From assembly GCF_011297335.1 (NCBI RefSeq), contig NZ_JAAOTJ010000008.1, positions 124,001 to 188,000 of the forward strand: a DNA stretch of 64,000 nt. The letters are read 5' to 3'. Position numbers and translations under genes: made by a program. The notes under the pieces are model-generated. The model had not been told where the DNA came from, did not search any database, and saw only the letters and a list, made by a program, of their open reading frames with translations. Numbering within the stretch: position 1 is the first letter of the stretch; each line of letters begins with the position of its first letter. Source of the stretch: Catellatospora methionotrophica (GTDB lineage Bacteria; Actinomycetota; Actinomycetes; Mycobacteriales; Micromonosporaceae). This document shows, in pieces, positions 17,187 to 27,836 of the stretch.

Positions 17187-17780
17187 ATGTCGCTCGTTCT
17201 CGACAACCACGCGCAGGAGCTGCTGTTCCGTAGCGCCCGCACCGCCAACACGTTCACCGACGAGCCGGTGACCGACGAGCAGGTGCGCGCGATCTACGAG
17301 CTGGTCAAGTACGCGCCGACCTCGCTCAACATGCAGCCGCTGCGGGTCGTGCTGGTGCGCTCCGAGCAGGCCCGCGAGCGCCTGGTCGAGCAGATGGCCG
17401 ACGGCAACAAGGCGAAGACCGGCAAGGCTCCGCTGGTGGCGATCCTCGCCGCGGACACGAACTTCCACGACCGGCTGCCCGACCTGTTCCCGCACGCCCC
17501 CGGCATCCGCGACTGGTTCACCGGCGACGACGCCGCCCGCGCCAACACGGCGTCGTTCAACGCCGCGCTGCAGGTGGGCTACTTCATCCTCGGCGTGCGC
17601 GCGGCCGGGCTCGCTGCCGGCCCGATGACCGGGTTCGACGCGACCGGCATCGAGAAGGAGTTCTTCACCGACGGGCAGCACCGGGTGCTGGCCGTGGTGA
17701 ACATCGGCAAGCCGGGCGAGGGCGCCTGGTTCGACCGCAACCCCCGGCTCGACTACGACGATGTCGTAAAGACGGCCTGA
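17187..17780 (+). CDS. Nitroreductase family protein (RutE/HadB-like, malonic semialdehyde reductase type)
   Basis: FMN-dependent oxidoreductase of 197 residues. It begins MSLVLDNHAQELLFRSART and shows NTFTDEPVTDEQVRAIYEL, the phosphate-binding region YAPTSLNMQPLRVVLV, and LGVRAAGLAAGPMTGFD. This is the pattern of the RutE-like branch that reduces malonic semialdehyde or quinone-like substrates. The true substrate here is not shown. A perfect palindrome and a MarR gene follow at once, which fits substrate-responsive control. Confidence 0.85.
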   Translation: MSLVLDNHAQELLFRSARTANTFTDEPVTDEQVRAIYELVKYAPTSLNMQPLRVVLVRSEQARERLVEQMADGNKAKTGKAPLVAILAADTNFHDRLPDLFPHAPGIRDWFTGDDAARANTASFNAALQVGYFILGVRAAGLAAGPMTGFDATGIEKEFFTDGQHRVLAVVNIGKPGEGAWFDRNPRLDYDDVVKTA

Positions 17781-17790
17781 CCAAGACTAT

Positions 17791-17820
17791 GAGGGGTGGG
17801 GACAGCTGTCCCCACCCCTC
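17791..17820. terminator. Perfect 30-base palindrome between nitroreductase and marR
   Basis: Positions 17791-17820 are a perfect self-complementary sequence, with 15-base half-site GAGGGGTGGGGACAG, starting 10 bases after the nitroreductase stop and ending 13 bases before the marR ATG. It can act as a terminator hairpin, as a MarR operator, or as both. Confidence 0.6.
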
Positions 17821-17833
17821 TAGGGTGTGATTC

Positions 17834-18334
17834 ATGGCGACCACCGCAACCCAGACGACGGCCGTCCCCTGGCTGACCGAGCCGGAGCAGGCGGCATGGC
17901 GCAGTTTCATCACCACGGCCAAGCTGGTGCTGGCCGAACTCGAACGGGGAATGACCCAGCACGACCTCTCCGGCACGGACTACGGCGTGCTGGTGAGCCT
18001 GTCCGAGGCACCCGACCGGCGGATGCGCATGTCGGAGCTGGCTCAGACGATGCTGCTGGAGAAGAGCCGGCTGTCACACCAGATCACCCGGATGGAGCGG
18101 GCGGGGCTGGTGCGCCGGCAGAGCTGCCCGTCCGACCGGCGGGGGCAGTTCGCCGTGCTCACCGACGAGGGGTGGGAGACGATCCAGCGGGTCGCGCCGC
18201 ACCACGTCGAGCTGGTGCGCGCGATCTTCATCGACCGGCTGACCCCGCAGCAGCAGGCACAGCTGACCGAGCTGTTCACCCCGCTGCACACCTCGATGCG
18301 GGCGCAGTGCCCCAAGGAGGAGCCCGAATGCTAG
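17834..18334 (+). CDS. MarR family transcriptional regulator
   Basis: Dimeric winged-helix repressor of 166 residues. The recognition region reads RMRMSELAQTMLLEKSRLSHQITRM-ERAGLVRR in sequence order (about residues 57-90), and the wing contains SDRRGQFAVLTDEGW. N- and C-terminal helices fit the family. It follows the nitroreductase in the same direction with the 30-base palindrome between. Its stop codon shares the four-base CTAG with the stop of the convergent MazF-like toxin gene. Confidence 0.88.
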   Translation: MATTATQTTAVPWLTEPEQAAWRSFITTAKLVLAELERGMTQHDLSGTDYGVLVSLSEAPDRRMRMSELAQTMLLEKSRLSHQITRMERAGLVRRQSCPSDRRGQFAVLTDEGWETIQRVAPHHVELVRAIFIDRLTPQQQAQLTELFTPLHTSMRAQCPKEEPEC

Positions 18335-18624
18335 AGGTCCTGGATGATGCGCAAGGCCCGGCCGACCTTGCGCATCGTGTCGGTGTCGACGACGTCCACC
18401 ATGTCGGTGAACCACTTCTTCATGGGTGACGACACCCGGTCGGGCATGATGATCAGCTCGCCCATCGGCACCGCCAGCGGCGAGTCGCGGAGCTCGTCCT
18501 CCTCGACGACCTCCGCGACGATGACGATCGGCACATCCGTGCTGTTGTACACATCCGAGCTGATGACCAGGCCGAGCCTTTCCCGGGCCCCGTCGATACG
18601 CCAGATCTCGCCTCTACGCAGCAC
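18331..18624 (-). CDS. MazF/PemK-like endoribonuclease toxin
   Basis: The 97-residue protein begins MLRRGEIWRIDG, the MazF/PemK N-terminal strand, followed by RLGLVISSDVYNS and a second strand PIVIVAEVVEE. The body matches the CcdB/MazF barrel. Toxins of this family cut mRNA and are neutralised by the upstream antitoxin. I start it at GTG 18624, which overlaps the antitoxin stop by 11 bases. The conserved arginine/serine of the active site can be placed at the GEIWR and ISSD segments, but activity is unproved. Confidence 0.75.
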   Translation of the reverse strand: MLRRGEIWRIDGARERLGLVISSDVYNSTDVPIVIVAEVVEEDELRDSPLAVPMGELIIMPDRVSSPMKKWFTDMVDVVDTDTMRKVGRALRIIQDL

Positions 18625-18874
18625 GCCGCCCCCGTCCTGACAGTTCCAGGCGTACCAATTCGACTTCGCGCTCATCGTCCAGCGCGTTCTTCTCCAGCCG
18701 GTCGACGCCGGCCCGGCGCACCACGTCGGCGTGCGCCGTGAACAGCTCCCGGAGGGCCTTCTCCCGCGCGGCCTGGTCCATCCAGGCCGACAGCGACAGC
18801 CCGTCGCGCTCGGCGTACCGGCGCGCTTCCTCAATCGTCTCGTCCGTGAAGGACAGCGTCACTTTGGCAGTCAT
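18614..18874 (-). CDS. Ribbon-helix-helix type antitoxin
   Basis: An 86-residue protein starting MTAKVTLSFTDETIEEARRY, a beta-strand-helix pattern typical of CopG/RHH DNA-binding antitoxins. It continues RDGLSLSAWMDQAAREKAL for the second helix and ends in a charged tail likely to bind the toxin. Translation probably starts at ATG 18874; an in-frame extension upstream lacks support. It overlaps the MazF-like gene, the usual antitoxin-first operon order with autoregulation. Confidence 0.72.
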   Translation of the reverse strand: MTAKVTLSFTDETIEEARRYAERDGLSLSAWMDQAAREKALRELFTAHADVVRRAGVDRLEKNALDDEREVELVRLELSGRGRRAA

Positions 18875-19643
18875 GCCGATTAGATTACGCCCGGTGTGAC
18901 CACGAGTCATCCCGTTCTTCATGCCAGTTGCGTGAGTGAAGATTGCCCGTTCTGAACCCTTTTACGCACTGTGACGTCATCGTAACCGTAAGCGCCCGGA
19001 TGGGATAATCAACCATTCGGACGATCATCGCCGTCACTGGACGGCTGACCCCGTAAAACGCCTCCCCCGGCAGACCCTTCGGCGCGCAGAACGTCACCAA
19101 CAGCGCTTTCGTGCTGAACGTGCGCTGCTCTTAGCAGGTTGGAAACATGGGGGACGTCCCAGCGAAACTCCCAGCCTGCACGATTTCTCCTATGACCCCC
19201 TCGGCCCCAGCCGCCACTCGCGTCACCGGATCACCGGTGCGCGGGTCCGCGCGTACGGCCGCGGGGACTGAGCCACCGCCAGGGACAGGGACGGATCTGG
19301 CGGTGATGGCCGAACCGGCCTCCCGGTTCGGCCGAACCGGAGACGGTCGCTCCGTCGCCGGTGGCGAGCGGTCAGGCGGTTCTCCCGCCGGCCCGCGCGC
19401 CGTCTTCGAGGAGCCGCGGCGTGCCACCGCCGGTGGGGTGGCCGAGCACGCAGGCGTCACGTGGGAGCGGGTGGACGCCGAGAACGGCGTGCTCCGGCCG
19501 TACCCCCGGTGGACCGGGCAGGCCCGCCGCGGCTCTTCGAAGCACACCCTCCTGGCGCCGTGACCGGCCCCGGGCACGGCCCGGCCGGCTCCCGCTCATT
19601 CGACGACGTCGTCGCCCCTACGCGCCCCCATCGAGGTGAAGGC
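18875..19643. other. Long intergenic region upstream of nirB
   Basis: These 769 bases contain the antitoxin promoter on the left (AT-richer, 18880-19140), a GlnR-like site, and GC-rich structured DNA on the right. Two consecutive hairpins are visible: arms 19274-19282 with 19297-19305, and 19309-19318 with 19323-19332. An open frame at 19147-19563 is not convincing. The region probably contains the nirB promoter and a long leader. Confidence 0.5.
18971..18986 (+). promoter_or_regulatory. Candidate GlnR-type site before nirB
   Basis: GTGAC-GTCATC-GTAAC fits the gTnAC-n6-GwAAC consensus at every defined position. It lies about 660 bases before the nirB start, so it would control nirBD only through a long leader, or it may belong to another transcript. 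Confidence 0.4.
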
Positions 19644-22136
19644 ATGACGAAGAGACTTGTGGTCGCCGGATACGGCATGGTCGCGCAGCGCTTCCTGGAG
19701 GCGTTCGCGGAGCGGGAAGCCGACGGCTGGTCGGTGACCGTGCTGGCCGAGGAGGACCGGCCCGCCTACGACCGGGTGCGCCTGTCCGCGTGGTTCGACG
19801 ACTACGACGCCGGGGCGCTGCACCTGGGCGGCGCGCCCGACGGGGTCGCGGTGCGGCTGAACGAGGCCGTCACCGGGATCGACCGGGACCGCAGGGTCGT
19901 GCACAGCGCGTCCGGCGAGACGCCGTACGACGCGCTGGTGCTGGCCACCGGCTCGCGGGCGTTCGTGCCGCCGATCGCGGGCGCTGACCTGCCCGGCGTG
20001 TTCGTCTACCGCACCCTCGACGACCTCGCGGCGCTCAAGGACTGGGCGACCGCGGGCGGGCGGCGGGTCGGCGCGGTGCTCGGCGGCGGGCTGCTCGGCC
20101 TGGAGGCCGCGAACGCTCTCAAGCTGCTCGGCATCACCACGCACGTCGTCGAGTTCGCGCCCCGGCTGATGCCGCTGCAGGTGGACGAGGGCGGCGGCGC
20201 GGTGCTCAAGCGGCACATCGAGGCGCTGGGCGTCACCGTGCACACCGGCCGCGGCTGCGCGGGCCTCACCGGTGACGCGGACGGCGTACAGCAGATGCTC
20301 TTCAACGACGGCGGCTCGCTCGACGTCGACGTGGTCGTCGTCGCGGCGGGCATCCGGCCCCGCGACGAACTGGCCGAGCCCGCCGGGCTGGTGCGCGGCC
20401 CGCGCGGCGGTTTCACGGTCGACGCCACGTGCGCGACCGCCGACCCGGCCGTATGGGCGATCGGCGAGTGCGCCGCGCTGTCGGTCGACTCCGGCGACGG
20501 CGTCTGCTACGGCCTGGTCGCGCCCGGCTACGCGATGGCCGAGGTGGTCGCGGACCGGCTGACCGGCGGCGAGGCGACGATGGCCCGCCCCGACACCTCC
20601 ACCAAGCTCAAGCTGCTCGGCGTCGACGTGGCCAGCTTCGGTGCGCCGTTCGCCGACGGGCTCGACGTGGTCGTCACCGACCAGGTAACCGGCGTGTACG
20701 CCAAGCTGCTGCTCACCGACGATGCGAAGACCCTGCTCGGCGGCATCCTGGTCGGCGACGCGAGCGCGTACCCGACGCTGCGTGCCTCACTCGGCGGGCC
20801 GCTGCCCGCGCCGCCGCTGGCGCTGCTCGCCCCGGCCGGGGACGGGTCTCCGAAGGCAGAGCTGCCGGGCACCGCGCAGGTGTGCTCCTGCCATGCGGTG
20901 ACCAAGGACCACGTCACCGACGCCATCGCGGGCGGCTGCACCGACGTGCCGGGCCTGAAGGTGTGCACCAAGGCGGGCACCGGCTGCGGTTCGTGCATCC
21001 CGCTGCTCAAGCAGTTGCTGGCCGCGGGCGGGGTGGTCCAGTCCAAGGCGCTGTGCGAGCACTTCACGTACTCGCGGCAGGAGCTGTTCGACGTCATCCG
21101 GGTGCGCAACATCCGCTCGTTCACGGAGCTGGTGAGCGCGCACGGCACCGGCCGGGGCTGCGACATCTGCAAGCCGACGGTCGCCTCGATCCTGGCCGCG
21201 GTCAACAACGGCTACATCCTCGACGGCGAGGAAGCCGCGCTGCAGGACACCAACGACCACTTCCTGGCCAACATCCAGCGCGACGGCACGTACTCGGTGG
21301 TGCCGCGCATCCCCGGTGGCGAGATCACCCCGGAGAAGCTGATCGTGATCGGCGAGGTCGCCCGGGACTTCGGGCTGTACACGAAGATCACGGGTGGGCA
21401 GCGCATCGACCTGTTCGGGGCGCGGGTGGAGCAGCTGCCGCAGATCTGGCACCGGCTCGTCGACGCGGGCTTCGAGTCCGGGCACGCGTACGGCAAAGCG
21501 CTGCGCACCGTGAAGAGCTGCGTCGGCGAGACCTGGTGCCGGTACGGCGTGCAGGACTCCGTCGGCCTGGCCATCGAGCTGGAGCTGCGCTACCGGGGCC
21601 TGCGCGCCCCGCACAAGCTCAAGTCGGCGGTCAGCGGCTGCGCCCGCGAGTGCGCCGAGGCACGCAGCAAGGACTTCGGCATCATCGCCACGGAGAGGGG
21701 CTGGAACCTCTACGTCGCCGGCAACGGCGGGTTCCGGCCCCGGCACGCGGACCTGTTCCTCACCGACGCCAGCACCGAGGAGCTGATCCGCACCATCGAC
21801 CGTTTCCTCATGTACTACGTCCGCACCGCCGACCGGCTGCAGCGCACCGCTGCCTGGCTGGAGGCGATGGAGGGCGGCCTGGACCACCTGCGCGCCGTCA
21901 TCGTCGACGACGCGCTGGGGCTCTGCGCGGAACTCGACGCGCAGATGGCCCGCCACGTCGGGTCGTACGCCGACGAGTGGCACGCCACGCTGCAGGACCC
22001 GGAGCGCCTGTCGCGCTTCGTCTCGTTCGTCAACGCACCGGGCACGCCCGACCCCGACATCAGCTTCGAGGTCGAGCGCGGGCAGAAGATCCCAGTCCGG
22101 GGTCCGGTGCCGGTAACCCTGGGAGGTGCCCGATGA
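19644..22136 (+). CDS. nirB: Nitrite reductase (NAD(P)H) large subunit
   Basis: Assimilatory siroheme nitrite reductase that reduces nitrite to ammonium in the cytoplasm. The 830-residue protein has an N-terminal FAD/NAD(P)H domain (VVAGYGMVAQRFLEAF), a BFD-type [2Fe-2S] domain (CSCHAVTKDHV, KAGTGCGSC), ferredoxin-like half domains, and the siroheme/[4Fe-4S] cysteines C626, C632, C666 and C670 (CVGETWC and CARECAEA). The ATG is preceded by GAGGTGAAGG at 19633-19642, which settles the start within a much longer open frame. The stop overlaps the nirD start. Confidence 0.95.
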   Translation: MTKRLVVAGYGMVAQRFLEAFAEREADGWSVTVLAEEDRPAYDRVRLSAWFDDYDAGALHLGGAPDGVAVRLNEAVTGIDRDRRVVHSASGETPYDALVLATGSRAFVPPIAGADLPGVFVYRTLDDLAALKDWATAGGRRVGAVLGGGLLGLEAANALKLLGITTHVVEFAPRLMPLQVDEGGGAVLKRHIEALGVTVHTGRGCAGLTGDADGVQQMLFNDGGSLDVDVVVVAAGIRPRDELAEPAGLVRGPRGGFTVDATCATADPAVWAIGECAALSVDSGDGVCYGLVAPGYAMAEVVADRLTGGEATMARPDTSTKLKLLGVDVASFGAPFADGLDVVVTDQVTGVYAKLLLTDDAKTLLGGILVGDASAYPTLRASLGGPLPAPPLALLAPAGDGSPKAELPGTAQVCSCHAVTKDHVTDAIAGGCTDVPGLKVCTKAGTGCGSCIPLLKQLLAAGGVVQSKALCEHFTYSRQELFDVIRVRNIRSFTELVSAHGTGRGCDICKPTVASILAAVNNGYILDGEEAALQDTNDHFLANIQRDGTYSVVPRIPGGEITPEKLIVIGEVARDFGLYTKITGGQRIDLFGARVEQLPQIWHRLVDAGFESGHAYGKALRTVKSCVGETWCRYGVQDSVGLAIELELRYRGLRAPHKLKSAVSGCARECAEARSKDFGIIATERGWNLYVAGNGGFRPRHADLFLTDASTEELIRTIDRFLMYYVRTADRLQRTAAWLEAMEGGLDHLRAVIVDDALGLCAELDAQMARHVGSYADEWHATLQDPERLSRFVSFVNAPGTPDPDISFEVERGQKIPVRGPVPVTLGGAR

Positions 22137-22483
22137 CCACGGCGACCATGACCGTCACCTGGACGGCGATCTGCTCGTACGCCCGGCTGGAGGCAGAGCG
22201 CGGCGTGGCCGCACTCGTCGACGGCGTCCAGCTCGCGGTCTTCCGTACCTTCTCCGGCGAGCTGTTCGCCATCGGCAACCGCGACCCGATCGCGGGTGCG
22301 CAGGTGATGTCGCGGGGCATCGTCGGCACCCGGGGCAGCGCGCCGACCGTGGCGTCCCCGCTGCACAAGCAGGTCTACGACCTGCGTACCGGCGAGTGCC
22401 TGGACGTGGCGGGGGTGGCCGTGCCGACGTACGCCATCCGGCGCATCGGCGACACGGTCGAAGTGGCTGTGGATAAACGATGA
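22133..22483 (+). CDS. nirD: Nitrite reductase (NAD(P)H) small subunit
   Basis: Rieske-like small subunit of the NirBD complex, 116 residues. It shows WTAICSYARLEAERGVAALV and the FRTFSGELFAIGNRDP strand, typical of NirD. It lacks the cysteine/histidine pair of true Rieske proteins, as expected for this family. ATG overlaps the nirB stop (ATGA), ensuring balanced synthesis. Confidence 0.93.
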   Translation: MTTATMTVTWTAICSYARLEAERGVAALVDGVQLAVFRTFSGELFAIGNRDPIAGAQVMSRGIVGTRGSAPTVASPLHKQVYDLRTGECLDVAGVAVPTYAIRRIGDTVEVAVDKR

Positions 22484-22544
22484 CCGAGCGCAGCGAGGGC
22501 GGCGGCGAGCCCGGCCGTGACGGGCTCGCCGGGAAGGTCCGGTC

Positions 22545-23630
22545 ATGACCGAACTCGCGGGTTTCACCGTCGGGGTCACCGCCGACCGGCGGCGCGACGA
22601 GCTCGCCGCGCTGCTGGAGCGGCGCGGCGCGCGGGTCGTCATCGCCCCCGCGCTGCGCATCGTGCCGCTGCACGACGACTCCCAGCTGCGTGAGGCGACC
22701 CGGCGCTGCCTGGACACGCCGCCGGACATCGTCGTCGCCAACACCGGCATCGGCATGCGCGGGTGGCTGGAGGCCGCCGAGGGCTGGGGCCTGGCCGACC
22801 CGCTGCGTACGGTGCTGGCCGAGGCGTACATCGTGGCCCGTGGCCCGAAGGCCCGTGGCGCGGTGCGCGCGGCGGGCCTGCACGACCAGTGGTCGCCGGA
22901 CTCGGAGAGCTGCGACGAGTGCCTGGCGCACCTGCTCCGGCGGGGTGTCGGCGGGCAGACGGTCGCCGTGCAGCTGCACGGCGACCAGCAACCGGAGTTC
23001 TGCGCCGCGCTGCGGGCCGCCGGGGCCGAGGTCATCGAGGTGCCGGTCTACCGCTGGGCGCCGCCGCTGGACTCCGCTCCCCTGCACCGGCTCGTCGACC
23101 TCGTGTCGAACCGCCTCGTCGACGCCATCACCTTCACCTCGGCCCCGGCCGTCGGCGCGCTGCTGGCGGCCGCCGGGCCGGGTGGGGACGCGGTGCTGGA
23201 GGCGCTGCGCGGCGACGTGATCGCCGCCTGCGTCGGGCCGGTCACCGCCGCCCCGCTGATCCGGCACGGCATCCCGGTCATCGCCCCGGCGCGGGCCCGG
23301 CTCGGCGCCATGGTCCGCGCGATCGCCGACGAGCTACCCCGCCGGGCGGTGACCCTGCAGGTCGCCGAGCACCAGCTGACCCTGCGCGGCCACGCCGCGA
23401 TGGTCGACGGTGAGCTGCGCCCGCTGGCCCCGGCCCCGATGGCGGTGCTGCGCGCGCTGGCCGCGATGCCGGGCAAGGTGCGCTCGCGTGCCTCGCTGCT
23501 GCCCGCGCTGCCGCGCGGGGCCGACGAGCACGCCGTCGAGATGGCCGTGGCCCGGCTGCGGGCCGGTCTGGGCGATCCCGCATTCGTCCAGACGGTGGTC
23601 AAACGAGGCTACCGGCTGCCGGTGGACTGA
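22545..23630 (+). CDS. Uroporphyrinogen-III synthase fused to winged-helix DNA-binding domain
   Basis: The 361-residue protein has two parts. Residues 1-255 are HemD-like: FTVGVTADRRRDELAALLERRGARV at the start, TNTGIGMRGW-type and TFTSAPAVGALL segments later. Residues 265-361 are an OmpR/PhoB-type winged helix (LTLRGHAAMVDGELRPL, then VEMAVARLRAGLGDP and VVKRGYRLPVD). This fusion next to nirBD is known in mycobacteria (Rv0260c type). It may supply uroporphyrinogen III for siroheme and also regulate the locus. A 10-base-arm hairpin (22504-22530) separates it from nirD. Confidence 0.88.
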   Translation: MTELAGFTVGVTADRRRDELAALLERRGARVVIAPALRIVPLHDDSQLREATRRCLDTPPDIVVANTGIGMRGWLEAAEGWGLADPLRTVLAEAYIVARGPKARGAVRAAGLHDQWSPDSESCDECLAHLLRRGVGGQTVAVQLHGDQQPEFCAALRAAGAEVIEVPVYRWAPPLDSAPLHRLVDLVSNRLVDAITFTSAPAVGALLAAAGPGGDAVLEALRGDVIAACVGPVTAAPLIRHGIPVIAPARARLGAMVRAIADELPRRAVTLQVAEHQLTLRGHAAMVDGELRPLAPAPMAVLRALAAMPGKVRSRASLLPALPRGADEHAVEMAVARLRAGLGDPAFVQTVVKRGYRLPVD

Positions 23631-23657
23631 AACCGCCAACGGACGTATGGTCCCCGC

Positions 23658-24533
23658 GTGATGCGTTTCTGGGGACGGCTGCTGGCAGCGGCGTTCGGTA
23701 TGGCGGCGCTGGTCGGGGCCGCCCAGTTCGGCGTCGTTTATGGACTCGATGTGCTGCGGCTGGACCGGGAGTTCGTCGCGGGCACCGACAACGACTGGAA
23801 CCTGCAGCTCACCTGGGTGGTGTGGTTCACCATCGTCGCCGTCGCCGGTGGCGCCACCTTCGCCGCCGGGCTGGCCCTGCGCGACCGCCGCCGCATCGGC
23901 GCGGCGGTGCGCGTCGTGACCGCCCTGGCCGCGACGCTGGGGGCGGCCGCGGTCGCGTTCCCGCTGACCCTGCAGTCGGCGCAGTACGCCAGGCTCAGCG
24001 CGACCCTCGACCCGGAGCTGACCGCCGCCATCGCGGTGGCCGCCGGGGTGGTCGCGGGCCTGTTCGTCGCCCTGCTGGCGGTGGGCCGCAGCCCGCTGGC
24101 CGCCGACCTGTGGGTCTGCACCGGCCTGGTGTGGCTGCTGGCGATCGTGTCCTACCTGGACACCACCGGGTTCGGCCGCAATCGCGACGCGATGGGCGAG
24201 TACTACGACCCGATGCGGCTGGGCGTGCTCGACATCAGCGGGCTGCAGCCGATCCCCCGGGCCTCGTTCTCGATGCCGGTGATCGCGCTGCTGGTGGCGC
24301 TGGCCTGTGCCCTGGTCGCCCGGCACGCGGGGCGGTCGCGGCTGCTGATCGCGCTGTCCGGGGCGGTCGGCCCGCTGCCGGTCGCGATGGCGTACGTCAT
24401 CGGCGGCCCCGGCCTCTCCCGCGCCCTCACCGACCAGGCCGACGCCTACCTCGGCGCGATGATCGCCGTAGTGGTCGGCCTGATCGCCTCGTCCATCGTC
24501 GCCCTGGCCCCCCGCCGCCCCGGCGTCCTCTAA
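23658..24533 (+). CDS. Uncharacterised multi-pass membrane protein
   Basis: The 291-residue protein has about seven to eight hydrophobic segments, with an N-terminal one at residues 6-28. I do not recognise a family. A conspicuous polar loop (FGRNRDAMGEYYDPMRLGVLD) lies mid-protein. The start is GTG followed directly by ATG, so the true start may be 23661. It follows the HemD fusion by 27 bases in the same direction and may be co-transcribed, but nothing links it to nitrite metabolism. Confidence 0.7.
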   Translation: MMRFWGRLLAAAFGMAALVGAAQFGVVYGLDVLRLDREFVAGTDNDWNLQLTWVVWFTIVAVAGGATFAAGLALRDRRRIGAAVRVVTALAATLGAAAVAFPLTLQSAQYARLSATLDPELTAAIAVAAGVVAGLFVALLAVGRSPLAADLWVCTGLVWLLAIVSYLDTTGFGRNRDAMGEYYDPMRLGVLDISGLQPIPRASFSMPVIALLVALACALVARHAGRSRLLIALSGAVGPLPVAMAYVIGGPGLSRALTDQADAYLGAMIAVVVGLIASSIVALAPRRPGVL

Positions 24534-24551
24534 CCCCCACCCCCACCCCCA

Positions 24552-24616
24552 CCGCAACTCTTAAAGAGTCGCGCCCAAGGGGTGCCCCGGTGACCGCGAC
24601 TTTTTAAGAGTTGCGG
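24552..24616. repeat. Copy 2 of CGCAACTCTTAAA inverted-repeat family
   Basis: The arms 24552-24572 and 24596-24616 are complementary at 20 of 21 positions, with a 23-base spacer. The arms begin CCGCAACTCTTAAA. Polypurine/polypyrimidine tracts (CCCCCACC and GGGGGTGG) flank both sides and extend the pairing. The element lies 18 bases after the membrane-protein gene and may end its transcript before the riboswitch. Confidence 0.8.
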
Positions 24617-24727
24617 GGACGGGGGTGGGGGTGGGCTGGGGGGATTGATGGGACGGTGGGTGAGTGGCGTGGGTTACGGTGCCGAAACACACGTGCTGGT
24701 AGCGTGGGGGGTGCCGGCACACCCGTG

Positions 24728-24820
24728 TGGGAGAGTCCGCGTAAAGCGGCGCCGAAGGGGCAATTCCTCCCCGGAACCTCTCAGGCACCCGGACCACTAC
24801 GGGCATGGCGACTCTGGAGC
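24728..24820 (+). ncRNA. Glycine riboswitch (single recognisable aptamer)
   Basis: The aptamer core is recognisable from GGGAGAGTCC, GCGCCGAAGGGGCAA, the conserved CCTCTCAGGCA and CCGGACCACTACGGGC. The P1 helix can be formed by AGAGTC near 24732 with GACTCT near 24811. Glycine binding in this class usually turns on glycine cleavage genes, in line with gcvP starting at 24906. A second full aptamer is not obvious; the following sequence may be a ghost stem. A hairpin with arms 24870-24876 and 24882-24888 lies just before the GGAG ribosome site (24895-24898) and is the likely switch element. Confidence 0.85.
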
Positions 24821-24905
24821 GGCGCGTCCGCCCTGGCGAGGCCTATGGGCGTCGTCCGTGACAGAGGGGGAGGACTTCCATAGTCCTCGACCCCGGAGTC
24901 TCACA

Positions 24906-27710
<2,805 letters not shown>

Positions 27711-27794
27711 GGTCTGCTGCCGCCGGCCCGGGGAGGCGTCCTACGACGCGGACTTCGGGCCGGCTCGGCGGGTGTGACAATGAGATCGATCTTC

Positions 27795-27814
27795 GGGGCG
27801 CTGCGTCGCGCCCC
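27795..27814. terminator. Hairpin after gcvP
   Basis: GGGGCGC (27795-27801) and GCGCCCC (27808-27814) pair around a 6-base loop, between gcvP and the convergent DUF5999 gene. Confidence 0.5.
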
Positions 27815-27836
27815 TGGGGTGAAGGCCTCTGGTGGG

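Larger units (their letters stand above)
24534..24905. other. Intergenic region before gcvP
   Basis: These 372 bases contain, in order, the inverted repeat, a short promoter-bearing stretch, the glycine aptamer and an expression-platform hairpin. No coding sequence is supported; in-frame sequence upstream of the gcvP ATG runs through the riboswitch. Confidence 0.7.

Noticed and set aside
19147-19563. 138-residue open frame on the plus strand before nirB
   Set aside because: The sequence is low-complexity (A, G, P, R, T), has no ribosome site or family pattern, and overlaps hairpins; probably leader DNA.
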